DNA of 64,000 nt from Mesodorylaimus sp. YZB2_4 (GCA_030248295.1 JASANH010000986.1:310001-374000), one strand, 5' to 3'; shown: positions 25,608 to 37,741, counted from the first letter of the stretch. Notes: generated from the letters alone by a model not told the origin. Made by a program: numbers and translations.

Positions 25608-27401
25608 ATGCTTCGACAACTTCCTCTGACTTGCAGTGGTCACTCGCGGCCAGTGGTCAACTTGTACTTTAGCGACGTGACATCGGACGGTTTGTATTAC
25701 GTGCTGTCGGCTAGTAAAGGTATGCAGCAGGTGATTTTAGATGGTTTTTATGCTGGAATAAGTGCTTTGCAGATGGTCAACCCATGTTACGTCAGGGCGA
25801 TACAGGGGATTGGGTCGGTACATTTCTGGGCCATAAAGGCGCTGTTTGGGGTTGCGCTTTGAACTCTGATGCCACCAAAGCAGCTACAGCATCTGCCGAT
25901 TTTACTGCGTAAGTATATACAGTATTTGGTAAATACTTTCCTTCGGTGCATATTCCATGAGTAGGCTAGTCTGGCCGGTACAGATTTGTCCGCTTATGAG
26001 GCTAATGGGGTGGCCTGTCTCCGCGATCTTCTAATCGATTCGATAGATCACCCATGAGGCGCGTTATCTTCGATTTTATGAGCAATTTGCTCTCATCTTT
26101 TTCAGGAAGTATTGGAACGCTGTGACCGGTGACGAATTGCATACCTTCACCTTGTCCTATATTGTGCGAGCGGTGGATTTGGACAAGAAAGGCGAGCATA
26201 TGCTTCTGACCTCTAAACAGCAGTGCTTCACTTACGATATGAACCGAACCGATGCTGGTAAGTTACTGATAGCAGCCTCAAACATCTAACACGCCAAATT
26301 GGTGCGTCTTTCAGAACCATACGTTTGGGAAGCCCACAGTGGCATTGTGAAACGGTGCGCTTATGTCGACAAAGACCGGACCCACGTATTGACAGCGGGC
26401 GAAGATAACAAAGTCAGGTAGGTCACAGGCCGTTCTAGTTTATGCAAACCTCCAATTCAAGAGGGAGAGGATGAGACCGAGCAAAACTGAATGGGGGAAA
26501 TTTAATCGGCGCTCTTGTTCTTTGATCCTCCACGGATGTTTGGTAGATTTTTCCTTAGCCGAAGCCACTCGCTAAGCATAATCTTATTAGCCCTAAGCCG
26601 AAGGGAAAAACCAACTAAACATTTCTTGGGGACCAAAACACTTGGAGTCTAGAACTATATCTGCGGCTGAAACATCAACCAGAGGAGTTGATGACCAAAG
26701 GAGATTGATAATCCTCTCCCACTGGACGCTACCCGCACTCCTTACGGTGGTCACATTTATCTTTACTTCCTTATTTCAGAATGTGGGATCTTCGTCAACC
26801 GTCTTCTGCACCCATGCGAGAAGCCGATTTGAACGGAGCCTCGTTTGGTGATTTTGCCTTCGAGCGGCAGTCATCGATTGCGAATCCCAAAGCTATATTT
26901 ACAGTAGCGTGTGGCCGTCAAATTCATTTCTTCGATAATAATCTATCGCTATTGAAGTCGGTCGATGCTCCGACAGTCGTCTATTCGGCAGCACTGGCAC
27001 CTGATGGAGAAAGTTTCATATTCGGAGGCGAGGACTTCAAAATGTATCGCTATCGGTACGAAGATGGCAAGGAAATCGAGAATTGTAAAGGCCATTTCGG
27101 GCCAGTACATTGCGTCCGTTTCTCACCCGATGGTGAACTATACGCCAGTGGGTCGGAAGATGGTACTATTCGCCTGTGGCAAACACATTTGGGCAAAGAT
27201 TATGGTTTGTGGAAAGTAGATCGATCAATACCCGCCTCCCTGCCAACCCCCGGAATGGAATCACCCTTGTCCGTTTCGCCCAGTCAACAGCAAAATACAG
27301 CAATGCAGACACCGCATGTGATTACGGTAGGAATGGATACAGCGTCTGCACCAATCGTCGTGGTACCAAAGTCACCCACCAGTCCTAACAAACGGCATTA
27401 G
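25608..27401 (+). CDS. STRAP/unrip-like WD40 protein
   Basis: Serine-threonine kinase receptor-associated protein, a WD40 propeller that in animals joins the SMN complex and modulates TGF-beta receptor signalling. Exons 25608-25719, 25773-25908, 26106-26257, 26315-26417 and 26780-27401 join in phase; 374 residues. The start [17 protein letters not shown] is family-like. Clear WD units include [37 protein letters not shown], and near the end [20 protein letters not shown] followed by DGTIRLW. The last 70 residues are Ser/Pro-rich and extend past the propeller. The fourth intron (about 360 bp) is the longest. Confidence 0.93.
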
Positions 27402-27556
27402 AAGACAGTTTGACGGAGAGGGGATCGAATACTGTGATATTGATTAGGTGCCTTAGTACGGGCAGGCAGGCTGACAAGTTTTCATTTTTGGAATGGTGGA
27501 CTCATAGGTTTATAAATGCTGATTTGGTGTACGCTAGGCCAGACTAGACTAGACTA

Positions 27557-28680
27557 TCACTTTCCAGTACTTTCCCAAGTTCGCATGAGTATATCAAAAT
27601 GTCGGTCACTCTCGCTCGCTGCGCCCGTGAGCTGGTAATCGTTGGTGTATCGACGCTTCTGCGAGAGTCTTTTCGGATCGATGGTGATCTCTTTCTTGGA
27701 TCGGGTTATCAGACTGAGGATGGTCCGACGTAAAGCCCCATTCCGTCCGAAGCAGATGATGGGGTGCACGACAGTGTAGATGACTGCCGATAGGTAACTG
27801 GCGTGCACGAGTTCGACTCGTTGCACGAAATCCATGTCTAATCCCGCCACAACCAGTACTGCTAATCCGTTGGTTGGTAGCATGAAGGCAGCGTGGGCTG
27901 CTGCCGTCGGTAGCATTAGTTCGCTCACCTAAAATATACCAGTCTGATGATACATCCCGGCCAGCAGCCCGACTTGCTCACCTGGATGTTTTGCGCCAAT
28001 TGGAAACGACTGGTCAAAGTTTGTTCAGACGCCCGATTGATGAGTAAGTTGACGTAGAGGGTTTTATTGATGAAATATGTGGCCAGGTACAAGGCCAAAG
28101 CTATGAATTCTTGCACTGTGCCCAGGACTAGCATCCAGACGACGGCTGAGTTGTTCATGGCCAGCAAGTTGACACAGAAGGGCACCGTCTCGTTCTTGGA
28201 AACAGAATTGAGTGAATGGAACTGACTGGCCATACTGCACAGCCAGGTTGCGGCAATGAGGGCCAGGCTCAATGTGATACTCCGTGATCTTTCGTAGAAG
28301 CGATAGCGAAGCGTGGCGTACATTCGTTCCAGGCCGATAGGTACCAGAGAGTACATCAAGGTCAGCAGAGGCAAAACGGAGACGAGTTCTATCAGTTTGC
28401 ACTGATATATGCTGATGACGAGTTGGCACGGGTCCGTCCTCCACCTGGCCAGCACGTAGAGTCCCTTGATGGTCATGGAGAAGGAATAGCAGCTGGCCAC
28501 CACGCTCAAGTGGGTCAGCAGGATACGTAGGTTGTTATGGAAGAGAGCAGTCTTCCACAGAGCCACCACTAAACACGTGTTGGTCAAAGTGCCGAGGAGG
28601 CCGAACAGGATTTCACTGCTTAACAAGCAAATGAATGTGGGGCGGTGCAATAAATATTCAGTCTCGTTACAGTCGGTCAT
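27557..28680 (-). CDS. Nematode serpentine receptor, SRA/SRAB-like (receptor 2)
   Basis: Seven-transmembrane receptor of 356 residues in two exons, 27982-28680 and 27557-27928, phase 0, intron 53 bp. Visible motifs are an N-terminal glycosylation site NET, FHNNLRILL, the DPC....QCK cysteine pair, LERMYATLRYRFYE after TM3, and a basic tail. I start at 28680 (MTDCNETEY); the frame is open further up but with no ATG. It shares motif order and the exon 1/2 junction with receptor 1. However, its second exon runs to the stop, whereas receptor 1 has an extra intron, so intron loss or gain followed duplication. Likely a plasma-membrane chemoreceptor; ligand unknown. Confidence 0.85.
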
Positions 28681-30140
28681 GTTGCTATGGCCGACGAGGG
28701 ATTCCAGCTCGACCGAGACAATCCTCGGCACCAATCTTGGCCACCGAATACTGGCTGCTGCAGTCAGTTAAGAGCCGTGGCAACCAGTCGCGCAGAGAAG
28801 CTAGGAGCATCGACTGGCGGTAAGATGCTAGACAGCTACTGGAACGAGCCGCCTCTCCGACTACCTGCTACTTAGAAATGAAAACATTGCGCACGACTCG
28901 ACTTGAAGATGTTACTCAAAAAGCACGATGCTTGGTGCGGAAAGGACTGCCAAACGGACAGCTTCCGTTTTTTGAAAATGGCTACAAATGTGTCCTCGTC
29001 GAACCCATTCATCATAAACGTATTGATTTTCCATTTTCCGCACATTCCGAGATCACACGAACAACTTCTAAAAGAGAAGGCGCTAATTGATGAGGCCCTC
29101 GCGCATGTGCCAGAATCGCGCCCTCCTTCTTCCCTATCATCATTTATCATATGACTCCGTGGCAGCTGAGGACCCACGCCGCGATCCTGCTATCTATTAG
29201 CTACACTCCCGTGCCCAGGCCAGCTGGCTGGTGTTGACGTTGCGGAAGAATGTTCTAGAAAGGTGTGTGCTCGGCACTGATTGACAGTGAGTGCAGAGCA
29301 CAAAACACGGCAGCTTGTGTGGGTGCTTCTGTTGCCTACTCCCCACCTGCCCCATCTCAGGCCTCACAGCATTCACTGAACTAGTCATCAAATGCATGCA
29401 CTCGAGAGATGAGAGACACATAAGAGCACCGAAAGTGCATGAGCAAAAGATTGAATACAATTGAAATAGTCAGACCGAAGCTCGAAAAATCAGCCATGCT
29501 GTGCTTGTTTCAGACAGAAACTGCTTCTATAAGCACTTGCTACTATTATTACTACAAAACGCAAGGAGCCCACTCAAGCGTCAGAAGACATAAATAAACG
29601 TAAAGGAGTAACAGAACGGATGCATAAAAGTAGATACACATGATAAGCCAATTGAATCAGCAGAACATTGGAGAGACGGCTGAGCAGAACTGATCGTGAG
29701 CCAAGTTCCTGAAGCTACAGTAGGTCCTCAGGAACAGTATTCCATAGCGTCATAGCAGAACATTCGAAAGACTGCTAATGAATCTTTCCTTGGGGCAGGT
29801 GGAATTGCAGTGGAATGCAGTGAGTGCCATTTACCCGCTCACTGAACCCCCAGCCTGACTCGGCCATTCGCTGAAGACTTCCAGGATAAACATGACTAAG
29901 CATATGCACTCTGGCAGAGGACTGGGAACACGAGATGCACTTCGAGGCTGCTAGAACAAAAGTCAGACCTGTGAATAAAACAGCAATTGTGGACCCAAAT
30001 TGGGTTGGAACATAAATTTGTCCATATTCGGAAGTATAAATCTTGTATACGGTCAGTGGTGGAATTCGTTCGGCCTCAGCCTCAGTCGGCACAGCATTTT
30101 GTTCAGTATCTGAGACAAGGTGTACTGTAAGGTTATGTTT
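28681..30140. other. Intergenic upstream of receptor 2
   Basis: Contains the promoter side of receptor 2. No supported exon. Frames such as 29775-30092 lack domains. Confidence 0.4.
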
Positions 30141-30500
30141 GGCGGCCGCGTGGTGTAGCGGTTCGGCATTGGTCCCTCCGTATTGCCTGGGAGTGGCTGG
30201 ACTCGTCCCGGGTTCGATCCCCGGTCATGGAGGTCGATTTGCGAACCATGAACACTTGCTGACCTTGCACGCCAGGCCGTGGGTGACTCACCTGGTACCC
30301 CAGGAGAGACGGAAGCCAAACGAGGAGACAGTTTTGACTGTCCAACATCAACAAGTTCTAAACCCACCCGCTATTGTCCGAGGAAGTCGGTGTCCAGTCC
30401 AGGATGCCCTCGCGTGCTGTTTGCTGGTCCCCTTGCGTTTAAGGTTTTACTGCCGGCCGGCTAGAGGCAAAACGGGCTTCGGCCCACAAACATTTTAAAA
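30141..30500 (+). mobile_element. tRNA-derived SINE, copy 1
   Basis: The head looks like a tRNA promoter: an A-box-like GTGTAGCGGTTCGG near 30153 and a B box GGGTTCGATCCCCGG near 30211, about 45 bp apart. A body of about 270 bp follows, ending in an A-rich tail after GGGCTTCGGCCCAC. Body segments recur in opposite orientation at 49.14-49.49 kb (for example around GCCAGGCCGTGGGTGACTCA and CCAGGATGCCCTC), which shows this is an interspersed family. It cannot be a functional tRNA, because no acceptor stem closes. Confidence 0.7.
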
Positions 30501-30757
30501 AAAGTTTGATTTGTAGTATTTGGGATAGGAAAGGTTAGGATGGCCTGAAAAAATGTTTATTTGGGTTACTGTAGGTTAGAACGCATGCCAGTTTATTGCA
30601 ATGTGCCTTGGGTAGGACAGCGAGAGAAAATGTTTTGGGGGGTGGGTTGTAATAGCGTGCCAGTTTGTTACTTGATCATGCGCTGTTGTGAATGTGTCAG
30701 CAGTGTTCGAATAGGGTTTCATCAAAACGGTCGGCTCCCTCCTGGATGCCAGCATCG

Positions 30758-30840
30758 ACCGATCTGACCCTGGGCCTGGATCCCAATCCCGATCCGATCC
30801 AGGGTCTGGATCGACGCGATCCCGATCCGATCCAGCCGGC
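30758..30840. repeat. GATCC-rich short repeat
   Basis: Repeated GATCC, CCGATC and TCCAG words form two near-copies of CGATCCCGATCCGATCCAG-like text within about 80 bp. A similar GGATCGG string occurs at 32536-32562 on the other side of the transposon cluster. Confidence 0.6.
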
Positions 30841-31253
30841 CCGCTTCACAAAATACAAGATTGGTGGGGATGACGTGTTTGGCACAGAGTTCTCACCAGC
30901 CTGCCCTGTTTCTCCGTTGTGACTCTCTCTCAGACCACTCCAAAGGACACAAAATAATTAACCAGCGCCTAAAGTGGGATTGAATGCTGATTTGAGAGAA
31001 AAACGGGACTTTCTCATCATAGTTCGCCGCACTATTTCATTTCCCAGCAGATAAAGCGCGGAAAATTTTAGTTGCTGATTCGGCCGATTAAGCAATCGTA
31101 TTGGATCGGGAACCGATCAACCCCTAGATCGGTGGATTGGTCGATGCTGGCCTGGCTACTCTCATTACAACGTTCCAAGGCTGAGGCCACATCTTGTTCA
31201 TGCGTGCTGGTCTCATGCCGTCCAGTCCAAGTGCATTTCCAGGTCTTCTACAC

Positions 31254-31905
31254 ACACTACTGGCAAAAATTAAGTTTCACCCTGTGCGCAAACTGATGTA
31301 TTCAACTTCTTGCGCCTGCATCATTGCAGATAATGATTACACTATCATGAAACTTACATCGGTTGCAAGAAAATTTAATGCTGCGCAAATCAAAAAAATT
31401 TCTTAGAATCGACAAAAAATTACGTAATCGATCAATATTTCGTCGACCCTCCTTCGTTGTCCTTTGTAAGTGGTTTTTTGGCACATCGATACACCTGATA
31501 TCCTTTTTCTTTCAGTCGGCGACGCACAGTGTCCCTACCGATCGAAATTCCAGATAAATCGCTGAAATCCTCTGCGATCGATTCGAGCGAACTTTTCCGC
31601 TTGCTCTTCGCAATCCTTGTTAGCTGGCGATCGTCGTGATCAGTGGTTTTTCGAGGTCGTCCTTGGCCAGATAATCGTTTGACGGATCCTGTTCGCTCAT
31701 ATTTTGCCAAAAATTTCCGAATTGCTCGATCGGATGGTATAAAATCGTTGTTCGATTTTGTTCGTTCCAATTCCTCGACAATTTTTTTCGATTTCAGTCC
31801 GCTTTTGTGCAGCTGAATAATCTTTCCAGCTAAGAGTTTTGATATATTTTGACGTTTCCGAACATCTGTAATATAAAACAGATAGGTAGTTGAAAATCAT
31901 ACAGA
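31254..31905 (-). mobile_element. Tc1/mariner-type remnant, catalytic domain deleted
   Basis: On the minus strand 31432-31880 encodes the DNA-binding half of a Tc1-like transposase. It has a helix-turn-helix region, the RLSGQGRPRKTT linker typical of Tc1 elements, a second helix-turn-helix and the KKPLT that normally begins the DDE domain. The frame then ends in 11 unrelated codons, and only about 180 bp separate it from the terminal sequence at 31254-31282 (ACACTACTGGCAAAAATTAA...). The DDE domain is therefore gone. The opposite end may be the inverted match at 33675-33704, with a younger element inserted between. It cannot move itself. Confidence 0.75.
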
Positions 31906-32106
31906 TTGGTAGAAATCAATAAAATCGATCATGCATGATCGACCAAAAACAGGTATAGCGAGCCCCGCGACTCTGGGGCTGGGAAGGGGTCTCCGAGCCC
32001 CATCGTGATGTGGCTGGGAAGGGCCTCGGGGCACGCTTGGCACGGGGCTCGGAAGGGGTATTCCCTGCCACGTTGTGAGCGTGGCTGACTACCAGGCGGC
32101 GGTTTA

Positions 32107-33168
32107 GGGGCCATCCATAAAGGTCGACCGCAGCCTAGGGGGGAGGGGTTAGCAAGAAGTCATCACTTGCGGTCGGGGGAGGGAGAAGGGTGGCGGCTAA
32201 TGGTCGAGCGCAGCAAATTTTTACACTTTTGATGACAAAAAAACACCTTTTATCTTCACCAATAGTGCGCGTTCAAACCTTTAAAACTTTTTTGTCTTCT
32301 CGTCTCGGTCGTTCATTTATTCTCGACAATACCCAAGGAGTATAGGATTGGGAAACTGTCCTCGAACACCAGTCGGGAAGGTCCCTAAGCTAAGCCTAAG
32401 CCCCCTCTCACCCAGTATGCCTTCGTGTGGCCGATACTGCTGTTGTCTCTTCATCGCAGATATGATGGCACTGAGTGTGCCATGCTTATACAGATCATAA
32501 TTGTTAGCAGCATCCCGATGCCTCAATGTCCGGATCAGGATCGGTATCGGGATCGGGATCCCAAGCTGTTCCTACTCACCTCACAGCCGCGCTTATCATC
32601 TCATGACTGCTGGCCAGCTAATATGATTGGAAGTGTCATGGAGAACTGGGTCAACGTGGCCCAACCCGCAAAACTTTTTTTAAAAAGGGGGAAAGTTAGT
32701 GTAGGCTTTTACAAAATAGAGATCCGCTTCATGGATCATAAAAAGATTTGGCTTCGAAGGAGAGGGCACCTTGTCAAGCTCAAGAAAGCATAAGATGAAA
32801 CATTTCACAAAACTGTGTTTGGAAGGGGGGTATTGCTCAAGTGGTCGCCCCATTTGGCACTTTTGCTGTTCGGTCCCCAACATGGTTTAGCTTAGGCTGG
32901 AATTAGGCTTGGGCTTAGGATGGCATATGACTTGGGCTTAGACTGATACTAGGCTTACGCTTGGTCTGGTATAAGAATTAAGCGTAGGCTGATATCAGGC
33001 TCCAGGCAGCCTTATACCAGCCTTCGCCTGGGGACTAAACGGCAAAAGCGCCGACCATTTTTGAAGGGGGGGGGGGGGGGGTTCGCGAGAAGTGGTCGGA
33101 ATACGGTCAGCAGGGGAGGGGTGTCAAAAAATCGAGATTTTGTGCGGTCGACCTTTATGGATGACCCC
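32107..33168. mobile_element. Non-autonomous inverted-repeat element (MITE), 1.06 kb
   Basis: The ends are inverted repeats of 26 bp with one mismatch (32107-32132 and 33143-33168; each contains ATCCATAAAGGTCGACCGCA or its complement). Both ends are flanked by TTA (32104-32106 and 33169-33171), a candidate target duplication. The interior has no transposase. It has G-rich subterminal blocks on both sides and its own foldback at about 32840-33060. Superfamily not assigned. Confidence 0.8.
32840..33060. repeat. Foldback inside the 1.06-kb element
   Basis: The left part (CACTTTTGCTGTTCGGTCCCC near 32859) is complementary, with a few mismatches, to the right part (GGGGACTAAACGGCAAAAGCG near 33030). 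The arms enclose repeats of AGGCTTAGGC type. A long hairpin RNA or a nested MITE is likely. Confidence 0.6.
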
Positions 33169-33674
33169 TTAGAAGTTTTCAGTTTCTGAGTGCAAATTAG
33201 CGTACCTTACGAAGTACGGTGTGTGCAACCGTACCGAATGGAACATTCCAAGTCCAGGTTTTTACAGGCCTTTGCCTAAAAGGGTAAAGTGGTTCATGGA
33301 CTTGGCCAATCGATATCAATTTCCAGATTTACAGAGCGGATCATTCGCAAAAATTATCAGGAAAAAGCTCAACAATGTCATTGATACATCAAAACAAGAA
33401 AAACCACTCACTTTCAGTCATTTTGATTAATTTGAATAGTAAATCGACGAAGTTGAAAAAGGTTCGAAAGCCCGAAAAGGCAACTGTTTGACCACCTGTC
33501 GTTAGAGTGATTCTCCAAAAATGTTACGACGAAACGAACCTAATCTTGCAAGTTGATGCTGGATACTTTTGTAGAAAAATGAATTCTCCATCAAGCACAC
33601 ACGTCTGCGAGCCGCCTAGGCTGAGCGGCGGCAGATTTAAACCTAGTCCCTGCTCCGCCCCGTGCGTGCTCGCG

Positions 33675-33704
33675 GGGTGGAACTTAATTTTGGCCAGTAG
33701 TGTA
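33675..33704. repeat. Inverted partner of the Tc1-like terminus
   Basis: Its complement contains ACACTACTGGCCAAAATTAAG, matching the terminus at 31254-31282 with few differences and in opposite orientation. It is either the second end of the same element or a separate solo end. Confidence 0.55.
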
Positions 33705-33796
33705 CGTACAGTATGTATGCTCTGCTGCTTGGGACCCTTCTTCAAACTGATGCACAGTGTAATACATACGAGTACGGCTGGTTCCGAATTCTCTCT

Positions 33797-34505
33797 GGCT
33801 GCTGTAAAGCAACTTAATTTCGCGGATTTCGCGGTTCGTCGTCGACCTTGAAAATTTCTTCCCGCGAATGTGTCCTGCACAAAACATAATTCGGACAGGA
33901 AAACTAATTTAGAGCTTGTAATTTGGAAAATTGGAGGAAAGCTACTCTGATCTGGCTGAGCACAAGCTGTCATGGCTTGCTGTGAGATTGGACCAATTCA
34001 ACAGTTTGTTTCGGATAGGATAGCATAACCGCTTATACACGTATGTAATTTATGTAAAACACGCCATGTAATTTACGGATTCAAAGGATTGGCGACCACG
34101 CTCAAACTTTTTGCAGAGACCTTGCTAACTGCATTATACAGTCTAACCTGTATAATAGCCGCTGCATAGAAATGAAATTTGATTATTAAGACAGGAAAAG
34201 TGCTTGGCTTCATGGCAGAAAAAGCAATGTGAAGAAACACAGGCATAGATTTACTGTGAATGATGAATCTAATACTTGCAAGGAAAGTTAGTAATGTGTA
34301 CTGTATGTGCAAGAAACGAAAGAGCTAAAACGTGCATAGCGTTGGAGTGCACTGCTTGCTGTCAGTGATCGAGATACGCACCCACCCAAATAAGAAAAGT
34401 TGGATGAAGCACGGAACCGCGAAATTTTCTTTCCGCGATCATAGCCAAAATTGGAAAACCGCGAAACTTTCTTGCCGCGACATTAACTTGCTTTACAGCT
34501 GCTGG
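33797..34505. mobile_element. Second inverted-repeat element, about 0.7 kb
   Basis: Ends near 33797-33825 (GCTGTAAAGCAACTTAATTT then CGCGG) and 34476-34505 (complementary, about 25 of 30 matching). CGCGGTT/CCGCGAAA words are repeated inside both ends. No coding capacity. A similar CGCGGTTTT string at 38805-38860 suggests another decayed copy. Confidence 0.6.
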
Positions 34506-35089
34506 AGGGACTCATCAGTGGAGCTTGCGCCACGCCAAATACCCAGGGTCCGACCACGTGTCCGACGCGGTCCATGTGTAGATCGGCTCGAATGACAGTC
34601 GATACTCTGCACTAGCTGGCAGCTCGGACCGTCACCCGTCGAAGTGATGTTTCAGCCATGGACTAGGTCGGAAGCCTTGGCTGTCCTTGGGTTTTGGCGT
34701 GGTAAAAGGCTCCATCGGTCACTCCCTTCAGCAATACTGAGCCAGTCGTATTACACATGGCTGACGGATGACGGTCCCATCTGACAGCTCCGTGCAGAGG
34801 AGTGATTGTCAGTCGAGGAGCCTATGCTGTAATGTGCATGATGGATGATGGTCCCCAGAAACTGGCCCGAAGATGCATTCAACTCAACTGGTGTTAGGAA
34901 CTGAGCTAGGAATAGGCAGCATGTTGTTAACGTGTGCAGTACTGGTACACCAAGGCCAAGTTTATTAACCTGCAGGCCTTGTATTATAACTTTGGCGAAC
35001 TGATTGCACCTCACTCCAGTTACTGACACGCATCATGGAGTGCGATCGGCCTCTACATTTTGCAGGCGACAGTGTGGCAATGACTTGTA

Positions 35090-35240
35090 CTAGATACAAT
35101 ATCCACTGCATTCCACTGCACTACAGTACATAGCACAGTACAGCACAGCATTACATTGCGCTGCACTACGTTGCGGTGAACAACAAGAAAGCTCACAATC
35201 AGCACTGGACTGCCCTGCACTGCATTCCCCTCAGCCCGGT
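35090..35240. repeat. Degenerate CACTGCA/ACAGCAC repeat
   Basis: Words such as CACTGCATT, CACTGCACTACAGTAC and CACAGTACAGCACAG recur over 150 bp, giving a low-complexity tract. Confidence 0.6.
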
Positions 35241-36108
35241 AAAGCACAGTGCCTGTACCGCATAACAGCAGCAGACACTGTAAGTCATCGAGGTACAAGG
35301 AATGTGGCAGTTCACACGTGCATGTGCACATTATCTTCATCTGCTCATTGCACCCTTTTGTAGTGTCCGTCACACGGTTACAGTATATGGGCACATGCTG
35401 GATAACATTGCATACTGCCAGCCAGCAAAAGCGTGTCCACCAAACCATATCCTCATTTGTGACCTTGGAAGATGTAGCTATAAATGGAGGTGTGACAAAC
35501 TAGGGGTTACAGTGAGCAGGCTGTTAATAATCGATAAGCCACTTGTGTCCCTGGGCCATCTTGTGCAAAATGGATACAGTATACCCCAATGCCGCCGTTT
35601 TATCCCGGATGACTTCTGTCCCCAGTACGGACAGGGCATCCTATGTGGGACTCTGACATTACCATGCCGACTGGCGGACACCTCCGAAGAGGTTCGGCTG
35701 CACTGACATACATAACCCCTCGAAATGACGGGTCAGTTTGCTGTGCAGTGTTCGAGCATCCAATCATTCTGGTTGGACCACCTCGACGGAACCTTGTCAC
35801 TCACAGCCATCCACGCGGTCTTTCGAGGCTCGTTGAGACTTCAACACTTGACGACCTCTCGCGCCCACAAGGCAAGACGGGCGCCACCGTCACATGCCTT
35901 GTACACTGGACTAAGGGGGGGGGGGTAGATCCACAAACTTTTGCTGTCCTTTGGGCAGCTTGGAATCCAAGGAGTACGGGTTCGATTCCCACTTAGGACT
36001 ACACGTTTTGATTGTATTTTGTTGACGAAAATCGCGCGATCTGGGAGCCCCGACACTTGACTAGTTCACCCCTGCTCTACAAAAGAACAAACACCAATTT
36101 CAAAATCA

Positions 36109-36114
36109 TTTATT
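36109..36114 (-). terminator. Poly(A) signal of the Hsp40 gene
   Basis: AATAAA on the minus strand, 262 bp past the stop codon. Confidence 0.5.
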
Positions 36115-36375
36115 GCGCTATTTGAATCCAAAATGCGCTCGACATAGAACCTACAAAGCGCTTGTTCACTTCGCCAACACAGACAATCTTCCACAACAAA
36201 AAATACAAACCTGAACTCCAAAAATGAGTTATAGTCACAGAAAAAAGTAGCTTACACAAGGGAGCTGTTCATAGAACAATGACCTTCAGTCATACAGTTC
36301 ATAAAGCAAAGATTACAGAGAAAGAATCGAAATTAATATTAGCGCGAAAAGATCACAAAACTCATGATCTATTTC

Positions 36376-37605
36376 TTACGTAGGTGGCAAACAATCGCGA
36401 AGAATGTCCCTGACGGATGGTGACAATTGATCGGGAAACGCGACTTCGAAATTTACGATGATATCACCCCGACGCGACGGTTGCTTTGGCAAAGGTAATC
36501 CTTGACCTTGAAGACGTTTGACTGTACTTGGTTTGATAATCTCGTTTGTCATAACGATAGGAATCGCGTGGCCGTCTAGAGTTGGAACGTGAACCGTCGT
36601 GCCGCTCAAGGCCTCTCGTAACGAAACCCGAGCCGTGTAGCGAAGATCAGCGCCGTCGCGTTTGAAATGAACATGAGGCTTATCTTTGATCACGAACACA
36701 ATATCGGCTGGCGAATTATTTGGTCCTTGATCGCCTTCTTTCGGAAATGTGATCTTAGTACCGGCTTTCCAACCTGGTTTGATATTGATCGTCAGGACCT
36801 TGTCTTCTAAACGTGTCGTGCGGCCGTCGGCATTCAATACTTTTCGAGTGATTTTCATTTTCTTCGTAGCCCCTTTAAAGATATCTTCCAAACTGACCAA
36901 CAGTTCGTGGACGACAGGAGGATCTTGACGACGTCTCGGATGACCACCCATCATGCCTGGACCGAAATGCATAAACTGACTTCCGCCCATTCCTGTAATA
37001 AAGTCAGGATGAGGTAAAAAATTTTCAATTACACCTAGCCAAAGCCCTCTTTCGCTTAGTCATTGTATCCGTGAGTCCCAGCTCCAGCATCCAAGTATTT
37101 GGGAAACCAGACCCCTACGCAGCCTCCTAAACGATTTGTATCAATCAATATAAACCGGAGTCTTACCTGGCCCTCCAAACATGTCGTCCGTATCCATGGC
37201 TTCGTCATCGCCTCCGATATTGACCACTCGAGTGCCTCCGGGGCCACTGGTCGCAAAAAACGCCGCAAACGGATCTTCCCCACCGAAAAACTGACTAAAG
37301 ATTTTTCTTGGATCACCCGTGAACGTGTAGTGATAACCACCGCCGGGAAATCCACCACCGCTATGACCACCTTCACCCAATCCGCCCTTGAGACCTTCTT
37401 CGCCATATTTATCATAAATATCTCGTTTTTTCGGATCCGACAAAACGTCATACGCCTCGGCGACTTCTTTAAATTTCTCTTCTGCGCCGGGCGCCTTGTT
37501 CTTGTCCGGATGGTATTTCAAAGCCAATTTCCGATAGGCCTTCTTGATATCGTCGTCCGAGGAGCCCTTCTGAATACCGAGAATTTTATAATAGTCCTTG
37601 CCCAT
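36376..37605 (-). CDS. Type II Hsp40 (DNAJB1-like) chaperone
   Basis: J-domain co-chaperone that stimulates Hsp70 ATPase and delivers unfolded clients. Exons 37167-37605 and 36376-36992 join in phase 1 (G+GA gives Gly), 351 residues. The J domain is at residues 1-70 with the catalytic HPD in [11 protein letters not shown] Gly/Phe-rich region follows, with [11 protein letters not shown] and DDMFGG. Two C-terminal beta domains contain [39 protein letters not shown] and [13 protein letters not shown]. There is no Cys-rich zinc region, so it is type II (class B). Length and motifs match DNAJB1/DNAJB4-type proteins. The promoter carries a heat shock element (separate entry), so heat induction is likely. 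Confidence 0.95.
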
Positions 37606-37741
37606 TTTGAAATAGAAATCTCGACAGAAAAGGGCAAAGTGAGTCTAAACCCGATGTTGCCAATAGTTTTATCCACGCATAGAATCAACTAGAAGCACTC
37701 ACGTCAAATGAGCTTATATGACGACTCGTGACGGCATGGGT

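Larger units (their letters stand above)
34506..36375. other. Intergenic with simple repeats
   Basis: No supported exons. A CACTGCA-like simple repeat lies at 35090-35240 and a B-box-like GGTTCGATTCC at 35980. The 3' UTR of the Hsp40 gene should occupy the right end, with TTTATT (AATAAA on the minus strand) at 36109-36114. Confidence 0.4.

Noticed and set aside
30141-30235. Functional tRNA gene
   Set aside because: A and B boxes are present, but no acceptor stem or sensible anticodon arm forms, and the flank recurs as a SINE body.
35960-36005. tRNA-like gene with GGTTCGATTCC
   Set aside because: Only the B box is present; no A box at the right distance. At most a decayed SINE end.
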